Source of the DNA: AC-38 sp033856025
Lineage (GTDB): Bacteria > Actinomycetota > Thermoleophilia > Solirubrobacterales > Solirubrobacteraceae
NCBI GenBank assembly: GCA_033856025.1
Contig: JAWVFQ010000029.1
Location: 1 to 64,000 of the forward strand
Direction of reading: 5' to 3'
DNA length: 64,000 nucleotides
Shown: one piece after another, positions 39,401-48,653 of the stretch
Numbering within the stretch: position 1 is the stretch's first letter
Layout: each line of letters opens with the position of its first letter
Made by a program: the position numbers and the translations under genes
Notes under the pieces: generated by a model
What the model was told of the DNA's origin: nothing
Database searches by the model: none
The model's input: the letters and a program-made list of their open reading frames with translations, nothing else

Positions 39401-41546
39401 GAAGCAGGTGGGCTACCTGCCCGAGCCGGCGGCCAGCTCGGAGACGGTCAGCCGCAGCTACATCGCCAACACCTTCGAGTATCCGACGGTGGCCGACCTC
39501 GACGGGAACGGCGGCCTCGAAGTACTCAAGGGCGGCATCTCGATCGAGGGGGTGGCGAACCTGCTGCTGGTGGGCCAGAACGCGCCCTACAACCACGTCA
39601 TGCAGGCGTGGGACGGGGCCTCGGGCAATCCGCTCCCCGGCTGGCCGCAGGCGGTCGAGGACTACCAGTGGATGTCGAACCCCGCGGTGGCCGACGTCTC
39701 CGACGCGCCCGGCGTCGAGGTCCTGGCGCCCACGGGGCTCTACACCGTGCGCAACCTCAACGCGCAGGGCATCGAGGGCGCCGGCTGGCCCAAGTTCACC
39801 GGCGGCTGGAACCTGGCCACGCCGGCCGTGGGCGACGCGGACGGCGACGGCAAGCTCGAGGTGGCCCAGATCACCCGCGAGGGCTTCTCGTTCCTCTGGG
39901 ACTCGCCCCAGCCGGCCTGCGGCACCAACGACCAGTGGTGGACGTCGCGCCACGACGAGTGGAACACCGGCGCGCACGGGACCGACACCCGTCCGCCCGG
40001 CTCGCCGCGGAGCCTGGCGGCGGCGCGCTCCGGGGGCACCGTCAGCCTGACCTGGACCGCGCCGGGCGACGACTGGCTGTGCGGCGGCGCCCGGCGCTTC
40101 CGCGTGCTGACGTCCGCCTCGCCGATCCTGCACCCGGGCGACGGGACGTCTCGGGGCGACTTCGTCACGACGAAGCAGGCGGGCGAGGGCGACACGCTGA
40201 CGCTCCCGAGCGTGGCGCCGGGCGACCACGTGGCGATCCTCTACCAGGACGACGCCGGCAACTGGGGCCATCTGACGGACGTGGCCACCGGGGCTCCCGG
40301 GGCCGGCAATGCCGCCCCGACGTGCGCCGACCTGGGCCCGCTGCCGGTTCAGCGCGACGCGGCCAAGCGCCTGGACCTCGTGTGCGCGGACCCCGACGGC
40401 GACCCGCTCACGCTCTCCGTCTCCGCCGGCCCGGCTCACGGCTCCCTCGGCCCGATCGACCCGGCGACGCACAGCGTCACCTACACACCGGACTCCGGCT
40501 ACTCCGGTCCCGACGACTTCACCTACCGCGCCAACGACGGCCAGGCGGACTCCCCGGCCGCCAAGGTGAGCCTCGTCGTGGCCGCTGCGGCGAACCACCC
40601 GCCCGTCTGCGACGACGTCGGCGTCCTCGGCGTGGAGCACGACCAGCCCCGAACCGTCCCGCTGCGCTGCACCGACCCCGACGGGGACTCACTCGTCCTC
40701 TCGCCGGTGTCGCGCCCGTCACGGGGGACCCTCGGCGACGTCGACCAGGCCCACGACACGGTCGTCTACACGCCGCGCGCCGGGGAGCAGGGAACCGACG
40801 AGTTCACCTACCGGGCCAACGACGCGCGGGCCGACTCGGCGCCCGCCACCGTGCGCCTCGCCATCGCCCCGGCCGCGGCCGCGGCCGGGACGCGGCCCCC
40901 GCGGGGCACGGTCCCGGCGGCCTGCGCCTCGACCGCGGGGTTCCGCAGCCTGACCGTCCGCCCGGCCGGCGCCGGGCTTCGCCTCGCCTTCACCGCGGTG
41001 AGCGGACGCCCGTCGGCGCGGGTCGACCTGTTCGAGCAGACCGTGGGGCGCTTCGTCGGCGGGCGCCGGCGGATCGGGCTGGGCTCGCGGGCGGGGGCGT
41101 TCACGTGGCCGGGCCGGGCGCCCGGCCTACACGACGGCTGGTGGTCGGCCCGCCTCCAGGTGCGCGCGGGCAACCGCCAGCTCGACACCAGGCGCGTCGG
41201 CCTGCGCCGGGTGGGCGGTCGCTGGCGCCTCACCCCGCCGTATTACCGAACGTCGGCCTGCGGGCTCGTGCGCTACCTGTCGCTCAACCGGCCGGTGTTC
41301 GGCGGCAGCCGGGGCCGGGCGCTGTGGATCGGCTTCCGCCTGGGCGCGGCGGCGCGCGTGCGGGTGGACGTCCTGCGCGGACGGCGGCTCGTGCGCCGCT
41401 TCGCGGCGCGGACCCTCGCGGCCGGCGCCACCGGCCGGCGGCGCGTGTCCGCCGCGGGCCTGCCGGCCGGGCTCTACACGGTGCGCCTCACCGTCGTCGG
41501 GGCCGGTCGCACCATCGTCACGCGCGGCTTCGCCCGGCGGATCTAG
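36411..41546 (+). CDS. large secreted subtilase with FG-GAP repeats and Big_9-like domains
   Basis: A 1711-residue exported protein. After a signal peptide (VIGVAVALALVAGGAARA), an S8 peptidase domain spans about 120-500 with Asp144 (GIVDTG), His273 (DGHGS), Asn366 and Ser448 (SGSEA). The residues around His and Ser deviate from the usual HGTH and GTSMA. FG-GAP/VCBS-type beta-propeller repeats follow (GDIDGDLEPEVV, ADLDGAGPLEIV, GDLDGDGRTDIV and others). A fibronectin-III-like segment, two Big_9/cadherin-like repeats with DPDGD and YTP....DDFTY motifs, and a 200-residue basic beta C-terminal domain complete it. Likely a surface or matrix protease. Its TAG stop is shared with the antiporter gene. 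Confidence 0.85.
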   Translation: MAGGERARLRARRVIGVAVALALVAGGAARAANPAFPGTDPNESVRIHTPDDPRFDQCEPHPVGEGAQTCTGVFNQEFARFGFAPSATQDTATYKNPTDPHVARLMAQNTAAGRTALGQVSGVSADRAWKFSTGDPSVQVGIVDTGIEWDNRGLRTKAWLNAGELPTPQHDRATAVSDAIPAKPCPAYATADDANGDGAFDVRDFVCDSRVSVSWSGRKGPNGLLTAQDLIHAFGVGGDDDGNGYVDDISGWDFFDDDNDPYDASSYSAADGHGSGRSAEAATATNDGDGGTAVCPRCQFVPLRAWDSFVLDTNNFGQAVTYAADNGIEVVEGAVGGLYNSRFDREAFDYAYRHGVFFTIVSSDANTAAHNFPTVYNEALMVAGVVADQHGLSNSQLDYPATLISFFGQFGIQILPPANAPVATWFRNSGLTQYGGHAGIVMPATSGSEATGQASGAAGLLMSYGRRRSAVDPLFGPPLAPNEVKQLLTMTAEDVVPENTAGVGTPDPAQVGWDQHFGYGRPDLGLAMEWIRDRKVPPQALITGPDWFAPLDVDRDHTVEVRGRISAPRAAGYDWKLQWAPGIEPCEAEFQDVAPSHHETAPVDGALGTVDLVAVRDALDARHAAAPDPACRRTPGPVQGGSTVDPTAPRPGPGDRDPNEPAFTVRVVVTAGANRGEHRKVLFAYRDPTLHAGWSKRVGAGGEASQRLFDLNGDNALDVIQADSAGELRVLGADGTPLPSFNHGDPVTTREYANVHSGAPAYSAIEAPREVLRTPAVGDIDGDLEPEVVATAGEHVYAWNADGTPVPGFPVRLDPAFSAPAVRTKENHVKRGFHAAATLADLDGAGPLEIVAPAMDQHLYAWDGHGDPVPGFPVLLRAPGDTPQQTPGSESVTTASAGDLDGDGRTDIVAPTNELTPSSGAGVPGFTPGEGRIYAVNGHGALLPGWPARPSGELPGLIPFFGPGLETALGNLTGDAKPEVVGGITSSEVSAYGQNAAKQVGYLPEPAASSETVSRSYIANTFEYPTVADLDGNGGLEVLKGGISIEGVANLLLVGQNAPYNHVMQAWDGASGNPLPGWPQAVEDYQWMSNPAVADVSDAPGVEVLAPTGLYTVRNLNAQGIEGAGWPKFTGGWNLATPAVGDADGDGKLEVAQITREGFSFLWDSPQPACGTNDQWWTSRHDEWNTGAHGTDTRPPGSPRSLAAARSGGTVSLTWTAPGDDWLCGGARRFRVLTSASPILHPGDGTSRGDFVTTKQAGEGDTLTLPSVAPGDHVAILYQDDAGNWGHLTDVATGAPGAGNAAPTCADLGPLPVQRDAAKRLDLVCADPDGDPLTLSVSAGPAHGSLGPIDPATHSVTYTPDSGYSGPDDFTYRANDGQADSPAAKVSLVVAAAANHPPVCDDVGVLGVEHDQPRTVPLRCTDPDGDSLVLSPVSRPSRGTLGDVDQAHDTVVYTPRAGEQGTDEFTYRANDARADSAPATVRLAIAPAAAAAGTRPPRGTVPAACASTAGFRSLTVRPAGAGLRLAFTAVSGRPSARVDLFEQTVGRFVGGRRRIGLGSRAGAFTWPGRAPGLHDGWWSARLQVRAGNRQLDTRRVGLRRVGGRWRLTPPYYRTSACGLVRYLSLNRPVFGGSRGRALWIGFRLGAAARVRVDVLRGRRLVRRFAARTLAAGATGRRRVSAAGLPAGLYTVRLTVVGAGRTIVTRGFARRI

Positions 41547-43129
41547 ACCTCCAGGCGAGACTCCTCGAGGTCGAGCTCGCGCTCGATCCGGTGCATGACG
41601 TCGCTGCTGATGGTGCCCTCGTTTCGCAGGTTGACCAGGGCGTGGCGCTGCGCGCCGTAGATCTCGTGCATCAGGCGCTGGTAGGCCAGCGAGCGCTCCT
41701 CGATCCCGTCCTCGTCCTCCAGCTTGCCCGCGCGCACCTTGCTGCGCCGGGCGCGGAAGTTGTACTGGCCGCGCACCCGGTCGATGGTGTCCTCGCGCGT
41801 CCAGTCCTCGGTCTCGAGCTCGTCGAGGCGTTCCAGCGCGGCGCGCGCCGCGCCCAGGCGCGCGCGGATCTCCTCGGCCTCCTCCTCCGAGCCGTCCTCG
41901 CGCACGTCCAGCCGCCGGATCAGGACCGGCAGGGTCAGCCCCTGGACCACCAACGTGAACAGGATCACCGCGAACGTCAGGAACAGGACGAGGTCGCGGT
42001 CGGGCAGCGGCGCCCCGCTGTCGGTGTGCAGCGGCAGGGCGAGCGCCGCGGCCAGCGAGACCGCCCCGCGCATGCCCGCCCAGGCCGAGACCACGCGGTA
42101 GCGCGCGCCGGTGCGCCGCTCCACCTGCCCGGGGCGGCGGTCCAGTAGGCGGATGAGGTAGGGCACGGTGAACATCCAGAGGAAGCGCGAGCCGACCACC
42201 ACGCCGCACACCAGCGCCGCCCAGCCCAGCAGCTCGCCCATCGTGCGCCCGTCCAGGGCTCCGCTGATGACCGGCAGCTGGAGCCCGATGAGGATGAACA
42301 GCGTGCCGTTGAGCAGGAAGATCAGGGTCTCCCATACGGCGTAGGCCTGCAGGCGGGTCTGCGGCGTGATGAAGACGTGCGAGCGCCAGCCCAGGTAGAT
42401 CCCGGTGGTCACCGAGGCGAGCACACCCGACACCCCGAGCTCGTCGGCCGGGATGAACGCCGCGTAGGCGGTGAGCAGCGAGATGGTCAGCTCGGTCGGC
42501 GCGTCGTCCAGGCGCCGGCGGATCTCGCCCACCACGTAGCCCACCGCCAGCCCGATGGCGATCCCGCCCGCCGCCGACCCGACGAACTCCAGGCCGGCGT
42601 GCAGGACGGAGAAGCTGCCGCCCACCGCGGCGGCCACGGCGACGCGGTAGGCCACGAGCGCGGTCGCGTCGTTGACCAGGCTCTCGCCCTCGATCACATT
42701 CACGATCTGCCGTGGCGCGCCGAGCCGGCGCATGATCGCGGTGGCCGCCACGGGGTCGGTGGGGGAGACGATCGCGCCCAGCGCGAAGGCCAGCGGCCAG
42801 GACAGGCCGATCACCGCATGGCCCACGACGGCCACGGTGCAGGCCGTCATCAGCACGAGGCCGAGCGCCAGCAGCGAGATCGGCCGCAGGTTCGTGCGCA
42901 GCGACCGCAGGTCGGAGAAGAACGCCGCCGAGTAGAGCAGCGGCGGCAGGAAGATCAGCAGGACCAGGTTCGGGTTCAGCGCGATCTTCGGCATGCCGGG
43001 GATCAGCCCGAGCGCCAGCCCGCCCAGCACGAGGGGGATCGGGTAGGGGACGTCCAGGCGACGCGCCACCACGTTGAGCCCGGCCACCGCGACGAACAGC
43101 GCGGCGATGACGATCTCGAAGTTGCCCAC
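41543..43129 (-). CDS. NhaP/CPA1-type Na+/H+ antiporter
   Basis: A 528-residue cation:proton antiporter with about 12 transmembrane helices. The family ion-binding region is GAIVSPTDPVAA with the following EGESLVNDATALV block, and WAGMRGAVSLAAAL lies in a later helix. A 100-residue cytoplasmic C-terminal tail (EEEAEEIRARLGAAR...) is helical and charged, probably regulatory. GTG 43129 is chosen because hydrophobic sequence starts right after it (NFEIVIAALFVAVAG). It is divergent from the zinc-finger gene and convergent with the subtilase, sharing CTAG. Confidence 0.88.
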   Translation of the reverse strand: MGNFEIVIAALFVAVAGLNVVARRLDVPYPIPLVLGGLALGLIPGMPKIALNPNLVLLIFLPPLLYSAAFFSDLRSLRTNLRPISLLALGLVLMTACTVAVVGHAVIGLSWPLAFALGAIVSPTDPVAATAIMRRLGAPRQIVNVIEGESLVNDATALVAYRVAVAAAVGGSFSVLHAGLEFVGSAAGGIAIGLAVGYVVGEIRRRLDDAPTELTISLLTAYAAFIPADELGVSGVLASVTTGIYLGWRSHVFITPQTRLQAYAVWETLIFLLNGTLFILIGLQLPVISGALDGRTMGELLGWAALVCGVVVGSRFLWMFTVPYLIRLLDRRPGQVERRTGARYRVVSAWAGMRGAVSLAAALALPLHTDSGAPLPDRDLVLFLTFAVILFTLVVQGLTLPVLIRRLDVREDGSEEEAEEIRARLGAARAALERLDELETEDWTREDTIDRVRGQYNFRARRSKVRAGKLEDEDGIEERSLAYQRLMHEIYGAQRHALVNLRNEGTISSDVMHRIERELDLEESRLEV

Positions 43130-43163
43130 GGGCCGACGGTATCGAGCGGCTACGCTCCGGGCC

Positions 43164-43478
43164 ATGGCGCAGTGCACCCACCTCGACCAGGTTCAGGTCA
43201 CCCAGCTCCCGGACTCGGCGGACGGCTGCGAGGAGTGCCTGGCCATGGGATCCGGGTGGGTGCACCTGCGCATCTGCCTGACCTGCGGCCACGTGGGCTG
43301 CTGCGACGACTCGCCCCACCGCCACGCCACCGCCCACGCCGACGGGACCGGACATCCGATCATCCGCTCGCTGGAGCCCGGCGAGGAGTGGTCGTACTGC
43401 TACCCCGACGAGCTGGGGATGCTGCTGCCCCAGGTCCAGGGGCAGACCCGCATCCCGCCGTCGCCGCTGCTGGGCTAG
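43164..43478 (+). CDS. UBP-type zinc-finger protein
   Basis: A 104-residue protein consisting of one ZnF-UBP domain. CTHL at the start, CEEC, CLTCGHVGCCDDSPHRHATAHA and the later HPIIRSLEPGEEWSYCYPDE supply the Cys/His ligands. In eukaryotes this fold binds the ubiquitin C-terminus; stand-alone actinobacterial copies have no known role. Here it lies divergent from the antiporter. A TACGCT element ends 7 bases before the ATG, consistent with leaderless transcription. Confidence 0.85.
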   Translation: MAQCTHLDQVQVTQLPDSADGCEECLAMGSGWVHLRICLTCGHVGCCDDSPHRHATAHADGTGHPIIRSLEPGEEWSYCYPDELGMLLPQVQGQTRIPPSPLLG

Positions 43479-43488
43479 GCCGCGCCGG

Positions 43489-44252
43489 TCACGCCCGCAG
43501 CTTGTAGCCGCGCGCGAACAGCCGGTAGTTGAAGGCGAACAGCGCGGCGGTCGCCGCCGTGAGCAGCGCGAGCGAGACCGGGATGCTGGACTCGCTGTAG
43601 CCCAGAAAGCCGTAGCGGACCAGGCCGATCATGTAGTAGACGGGGTTGAAGTGGGTGATCGTCTGGAAGGGCTCGGGCAGCAGCGACGCGGAGTAGAAGA
43701 CCCCGCCCAGGAAGATCAGCGGCTGGAGCACGAACGTCTGCGCGAACGAGACGTCGTCGAACTGCTCGGCCCGCACGCCCACGAGCACCCCGAGCTGGGC
43801 GAAGAAGAAGCCGACCAGGAACAGGCCGGGCACCAGCACGAGGACGTGGTCGACCGGAATGTCCACCAGCACCGACGAGGCGGCGAAGGTGAGGATGGCC
43901 ACGAGCATCCCGCGCAGGAAGCCGCCGAAGGAGAAGGCCAGCAGCAGCTCGACCGGCGAGGCGGGGGAGGACAGCTGGTCGTCGATCGCGCGCTGGAACT
44001 TCTGCTGGAGGATCGAGGACGAGTTGTTGGCGAACGCGTTCATCGCCCAGGCCATCATGATCAGCCCGGGGATCACGAAGACGACGTAGTCGAAGCCGTG
44101 CAGCGTCTTGATCCGCGAGCCCAGCGCCGCCCCGAAGACGGAGATGTAGAGGAACGTCTCCAGCAGCGGCGCACCGACCGTCTGGCGCTTGATCTTCATG
44201 AAGCGGTTGACCTCGCGGCGCACGAGGGTGAAAAAGCGGATCTGCGCGGCGC

Positions 44253-44256
<4 letters not shown>
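43489..44256 (-). CDS. ABC-2 type exporter permease
   Basis: A 255-residue membrane permease with six hydrophobic helices, of the ABC-2 (DrrB/NodJ-like) family. The FVIPGLIMMAWAMNAF and FGGVFYSASLLPEPFQTITHFNP-type stretches (the latter just before the fifth helix) are family-typical. It pairs with the ATPase immediately upstream; the GTG start overlaps that gene's stop as GTGA. Drug, lipid or polysaccharide export is possible, and no neighbour fixes the cargo. Confidence 0.85.
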
Positions 44257-45020
<764 letters not shown>

Positions 45021-45058
45021 GGCGCGCCATTCTGACGACCGCGGTTCGCCGGCCCGGG

Positions 45059-45559
45059 TCAGGTCAACTCGGCCGAGAGCTCGGCGCCCCCGGTCAGCGT
45101 CTGCAGCACGACGCAGTAGCGCTCCGTGAGCCGCAGCAGCGTGGCCAGCTGCTCCTCCGTGGCGTCGCTGTCCAGGTCGAAGCGCAGGCGGATCGCGCGG
45201 AAGCCGACGGGGGCGTCGCGGTCGACGCCCAGCGTCCCCCGGAAGTCCAGGTCGCCCTCCGCCGTCACCGAGCCGCCCGCGACCGGGATCTCCAGCGAGG
45301 TGGCCACGGCGCGCAGCGTCACGCCCGCGCAGGCCACGAGCGCCTCGAGCAGCATGTCGCCCGAGCACAGCTGGGTGCCGTCGCCGCCACTGGCGGGGTG
45401 CAGGCCGGCCTCCGCCAGCGCTCGGCCGGTCTGGACGCTGCACGCGACGCCCGCCTCCAGCGACCCGGCCGCCCGCAGCGTCACGACGGCGGACCGCGGC
45501 TCGGCCTCGTAGCGGGCCTTCAGCGGCGCCTGGCGCTCGCGCAGTTCGGTGCGGTCCAT
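45059..45559 (-). CDS. OsmC/Ohr-family protein
   Basis: A 166-residue OsmC-fold protein. The first redox Cys is in EALVACAGVTL (Cys77), an extra Cys65 precedes it, and the second is Cys149 in ERYCVV, the spacing expected for OsmC-type thiol peroxidases acting on organic hydroperoxides. The usual Pro after the second Cys is missing, so peroxidase activity is not certain. Start ATG 45559. It follows a small zinc-ribbon membrane protein on the same strand, 7 bases apart. Confidence 0.82.
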   Translation of the reverse strand: MDRTELRERQAPLKARYEAEPRSAVVTLRAAGSLEAGVACSVQTGRALAEAGLHPASGGDGTQLCSGDMLLEALVACAGVTLRAVATSLEIPVAGGSVTAEGDLDFRGTLGVDRDAPVGFRAIRLRFDLDSDATEEQLATLLRLTERYCVVLQTLTGGAELSAELT

Positions 45560-45566
45560 GACGGGA

Positions 45567-45869
45567 TCATGACGATCCCGACGCCGAAATCACGAGCGCG
45601 ACCAGGCCGGCGGCGACGAGGGCCACCAGGACCACCAGCCAGAGCTCGATCCCGAGGGCGGCCAGGACGATGACCGCGATCACGGCGCTCGGGACCAGCG
45701 TGAGGGACCAGCTCACGCCCGCGCCGTCGCCACCGAGGAGTCGGGTCGGGCGCCGTACCGCCGGGATGCGCGCGAGCCCGCTCTTCGTCCTCGGGCGGCC
45801 GCAGTTGGCGCACAGGCCGCTGACGACCGCGCTGTCGCGCCCGCACCCCGGGCAGCGAGCCTCAGCCAT
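45567..45869 (-). CDS. small zinc-ribbon membrane protein
   Basis: A 100-residue protein. N-terminal CPGC...CANC (residues 6-9 and 20-23) form a zinc ribbon of the kind seen in 'double zinc ribbon' proteins. A basic linker (TKSGLARIPAVRRPTRLL) leads to two closely spaced hydrophobic helices (about 58-74 and 77-95). Function unknown. The ATG overlaps the end of the upstream hypothetical gene by 8 bases, and the OsmC gene follows 7 bases on, so the three may be one operon. Confidence 0.7.
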   Translation of the reverse strand: MAEARCPGCGRDSAVVSGLCANCGRPRTKSGLARIPAVRRPTRLLGGDGAGVSWSLTLVPSAVIAVIVLAALGIELWLVVLVALVAAGLVALVISASGSS

Positions 45870-46770
45870 CCGGCGGTACCGACAGCGCTCGGTGCAGGCG
45901 GGTGCGCAGGAAGTCCAGGGCGGCGGCGCGCTGGTCGGGCGCGGCGAGGAGCTCGGCGTACGTCAGCTGCGAGCTCGGGAACGCTCCCCACGGCGCGACG
46001 TACACGTAGGGCTCGGGCAGGGTGTCGTCGCCCGGCGAGCAGCCGTAGGCGGCGCGGCGGCCGGCGTCCTGGGCGCCCAGCTCGACGGCCATGTCGAAGT
46101 GCTCGGGCCACAGCTGGACGCGAGAGGGCTCGGCGCCGGCGCCGGCCTCGGCGCGCAGCGTCTCCAGGACGGATGCGGCGAACCCGTACCAGTCGCCCAG
46201 CGCCGCGGCGGCGTCCGCGTCCACGTCGAGGGGGTCGGCTGGTAGAGCGGCGGCTCCTGACAGACCGGCGAGCTCCGCGCTCGCACGCAGGCTCTGGATC
46301 GACCCACGTCGCTCCCGCCCGTCCTCGACGACCACGAGCTCGCCGTCCTGGATCCGCACCTGGGTGTCGCCGCCGAAGAACGGGGTGCCGAATCCGCCGC
46401 GGGTGAAGCGCAGGCCGAACTTGCCGTGGTCGCCCTCGCGCGCCGGCTTGAGGATCCGCTCGGCCACGCCGTGCAGCGCGACGCGCGTGTGCGCGAACCC
46501 CTCGGACAGCGGCGCCAGGCGGTTCCACGGCCCCAGCCAGCGCTCGCGGCAGAACGCCTCCAGGCCGGCGTCCCCGGCCGCGACCTCCTCCCACGTCAGG
46601 TCACCGCGCCCGGGGACAGGTGAGACGACCGGGCGCCCGTCTCCGGCCCCGCGCGCCACCGCGTCGTCGGCGAACCACGGCGGGTCGTGGACCGCGGGCG
46701 GCGAGGGCTCCAGGACGCGGGGATCGAAGCGGCCCCCCAGGGCGAGATCGGCCTCGGCGCGGGGGTCCAT
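45862..46770 (-). CDS. hypothetical soluble protein
   Basis: A 302-residue protein without signal peptide or membrane segment. Recognisable but unnamed landmarks are ARGAGDGRPVVSPVPG, ERILKPAREGDHGKFGLRF, QLWPEHFDMAVEL and YGCSPGDDTLPEPYVYVAPW. The clustered His, Asp and Trp suggest an enzyme-like pocket. I cannot name the family. It begins 17 bases from the divergent aldo/keto reductase and overlaps the downstream zinc-ribbon gene by 8 bases. Confidence 0.65.
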   Translation of the reverse strand: MDPRAEADLALGGRFDPRVLEPSPPAVHDPPWFADDAVARGAGDGRPVVSPVPGRGDLTWEEVAAGDAGLEAFCRERWLGPWNRLAPLSEGFAHTRVALHGVAERILKPAREGDHGKFGLRFTRGGFGTPFFGGDTQVRIQDGELVVVEDGRERRGSIQSLRASAELAGLSGAAALPADPLDVDADAAAALGDWYGFAASVLETLRAEAGAGAEPSRVQLWPEHFDMAVELGAQDAGRRAAYGCSPGDDTLPEPYVYVAPWGAFPSSQLTYAELLAAPDQRAAALDFLRTRLHRALSVPPDG

Positions 46771-46787
46771 GGGAATAGTGTGACGCC

Positions 46788-47636
46788 GTGGCCTCCGTCC
46801 CCGACCTCGAGCTCAACGACGGGCGCACGATCCCGCAGCTGGGGTTCGGAGTCTTCCAGATCCCGTCCGAGGAGACGGCCGAGGCGGTCCGGCGCGCGCT
46901 GGAGGTCGGTTACCGCCACGTCGACACGGCCGAGATGTACGGCAACGAGGCCGAGGTGGGGGAGGGGATCCGCGCGGCGGGGATCCCGCGCGACGAGGTG
47001 TTCGTCACCTCCAAGCTCAACAACGGCTACCACCGCCCGGACGACGCGCGCCGCGCCTTCGACGACACGCTGTCCGCGCTGGGCTTCGACCACGTCGACC
47101 TGTTCCTCGTCCACTGGCCACTGCCCACGCTCTACGACGGCGACTTCGTCTCGACGTGGAAGACGCTGGAGGAGTTCCACGCGGACGGCCGCGCGCGCTC
47201 CATCGGGGTCTCGAACTTCCAGGTGGCCCACCTGGAGCGCCTGGCCGCCGAGGCCGACGTAGTCCCGGCCGTCAACCAGATCGAGCTGCATCCCTACCTC
47301 CTCAACCGCGAGGTGGACGAGCACGGGCGCGCCCACGGCATCCTCACTCAGGCCTGGTCGCCCATCGCCCAGGGCCAGGTCCTCGACGACGCCACGATCG
47401 GCGAGATCGCCGAGCGGGTGGGACGCACCCCGGCGCAGGTCGTCCTGCGCTGGCACGTGCAGCGGGGCAACGTCGTGTTCCCCAAGTCCACGACGCCGGA
47501 GCGCATCCAGGAGAACTTCGAGCTGTTCGACTTCGAGCTCGAGCCCGCGGACGCCGAGCGCATCGACGCGCTCGATCGGGGCGAGGCCGGTCGCACCGGC
47601 CCGCACCCCGATCGATTCGCGTACGTCCCGAGCTAG
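46788..47636 (+). CDS. aldo/keto reductase
   Basis: A 282-residue (beta/alpha)8 NADPH-dependent reductase of the 2,5-diketo-gluconate/AKR5-like group. The catalytic tetrad is visible as Asp46 (HVDTA), Tyr51 (EMYGNE), Lys76 (TSKL) and His109 (LVHWPLP). GVSNFQ and the NADPH-binding FPKSTTPERIQENF near the C-terminus complete the signature. The GTG start sits 6 bases after TAGTGT, suggesting leaderless transcription. Carbonyl substrate unknown. Confidence 0.9.
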   Translation: MASVPDLELNDGRTIPQLGFGVFQIPSEETAEAVRRALEVGYRHVDTAEMYGNEAEVGEGIRAAGIPRDEVFVTSKLNNGYHRPDDARRAFDDTLSALGFDHVDLFLVHWPLPTLYDGDFVSTWKTLEEFHADGRARSIGVSNFQVAHLERLAAEADVVPAVNQIELHPYLLNREVDEHGRAHGILTQAWSPIAQGQVLDDATIGEIAERVGRTPAQVVLRWHVQRGNVVFPKSTTPERIQENFELFDFELEPADAERIDALDRGEAGRTGPHPDRFAYVPS

Positions 47637-47640
47637 GCGG

Positions 47641-48537
47641 TCAGCCGGTGACCCGGTACTGCACGTTCACCCAGACCGTGCTGGCCTGAGTGGCCGCGCA
47701 GGCCAGGAACGGCAGCGTCTGCGCCAGGCTGGGCTGGGCCGCGTTCCAGATCGTCTTCATCTGGTCGGCGGTCAGGCTCTGGCCGGGGGCGAGGCGGATG
47801 ACCGCGTCGCTGTTCCCGCACTCGTTGCTGGAGTGGCCGGGCTTGACGAACGACAGCACGGCGCCGTTGGCCGGGTTGGCCACCTTGGTCAGGACCGACT
47901 TGCTCCCGCCGCCGCCGTAGCGGCCGAGGAAGGGGACGTAGCCGGACACGGGCGGCTGCGCCGTCATCGTGACGCTGGCGTCGTGGACGGTGCCCACGCC
48001 GTTGGCGTCCTGCTGCTGCTGGGCCTTGCGGCGGTCGGCGAGCCACTGCAGGTTGATCCCAATCGAGCGCTTGCCGTAGACCAGGTAGTCGCCCGCCGTG
48101 ACGTTGTACAGCGAGGAGGCGAAGCGCTTGTAGTCGAACGCGAGCTTCCACTCGTAGGACGCGGTCTTCTCCCAGTCCAGGTTGATCCCGAAGCGCTGGC
48201 TGGAGTAGTTGAGGTAGCGCCGCGCCTTGGTGTTGTAGAGCGCGACCGACTCGGCGGGATCGACGTAGCCGCGGTGGTCGCGGACGTTGCCCACGGGCTT
48301 GCGATAGACGATCCAGTCGCCGCGGCGACCCCACTCCAGGTCGGCGCCGAAGGTCCGGTCGCCGGGGCCGAAGGGGCTGTTGTTGATCTCGTTGAACGTG
48401 TTGAACGGCGTGCCGGGCTTCGGCTTGACCATGTGCCACTGGACGGCGTCCAGCGGGTCGGTGGCGGCCGAGGCGGCGGCGGGCAGGGCCAGCGCGACGA
48501 GGACGATGAGTGCGGCTGCGAGGCGTGACTTGGTCAT
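47641..48537 (-). CDS. secreted protein with internal YLxY..GINLxW repeats
   Basis: A 298-residue exported protein; signal peptide LAAALIVLVALALPAAASAA. The middle contains related units: FGADLEWGRRGDWIVY, then ARRYLNYSSQRFGINLDW, then GDYLVYGKRSIGINLQW. They are spaced about 45-50 residues apart and resemble beta-trefoil or fascin-type repeats. The C-terminal 100 residues are Gly-rich then helical, with two cysteines (ECGN, LACA). The start has AAGGAG 8 bases upstream. Function unknown; ligand or matrix binding is inferred from the repeats. Confidence 0.7.
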   Translation of the reverse strand: MTKSRLAAALIVLVALALPAAASAATDPLDAVQWHMVKPKPGTPFNTFNEINNSPFGPGDRTFGADLEWGRRGDWIVYRKPVGNVRDHRGYVDPAESVALYNTKARRYLNYSSQRFGINLDWEKTASYEWKLAFDYKRFASSLYNVTAGDYLVYGKRSIGINLQWLADRRKAQQQQDANGVGTVHDASVTMTAQPPVSGYVPFLGRYGGGGSKSVLTKVANPANGAVLSFVKPGHSSNECGNSDAVIRLAPGQSLTADQMKTIWNAAQPSLAQTLPFLACAATQASTVWVNVQYRVTG

Positions 48538-48592
48538 GGCGGGTCTCCTTGCGAGGGGGTTTGGCTTGCAGGAGACACGCTCGCAACGCGGC

Positions 48593-48616
48593 CGCCCGGC
48601 GACCGCTCGCCGGGCG
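48593..48616 (-). terminator. hairpin terminator after the group-2 sigma gene
   Basis: CGCCCGGCGA (48593-48602) pairs perfectly with TCGCCGGGCG (48607-48616), a 10-bp GC-rich stem with a CCGC loop. It lies 38 bases past the sigma factor stop on the transcribed strand and before the next gene's promoter region. No T-run is present. Confidence 0.65.
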
Positions 48617-48653
48617 ACACGCGTTGTGTCAAGCGCGTGACAGAGGAGGCGGG

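Noticed and set aside
35355..40640. A 1761-codon open frame on the minus strand
   Set aside because: Most of it lies antisense to the subtilase gene, is low in recognisable motifs and is Arg/Val/Gly-rich in the way of GC-rich shadow frames. Only its last 208 codons (SGNH protein) are kept.
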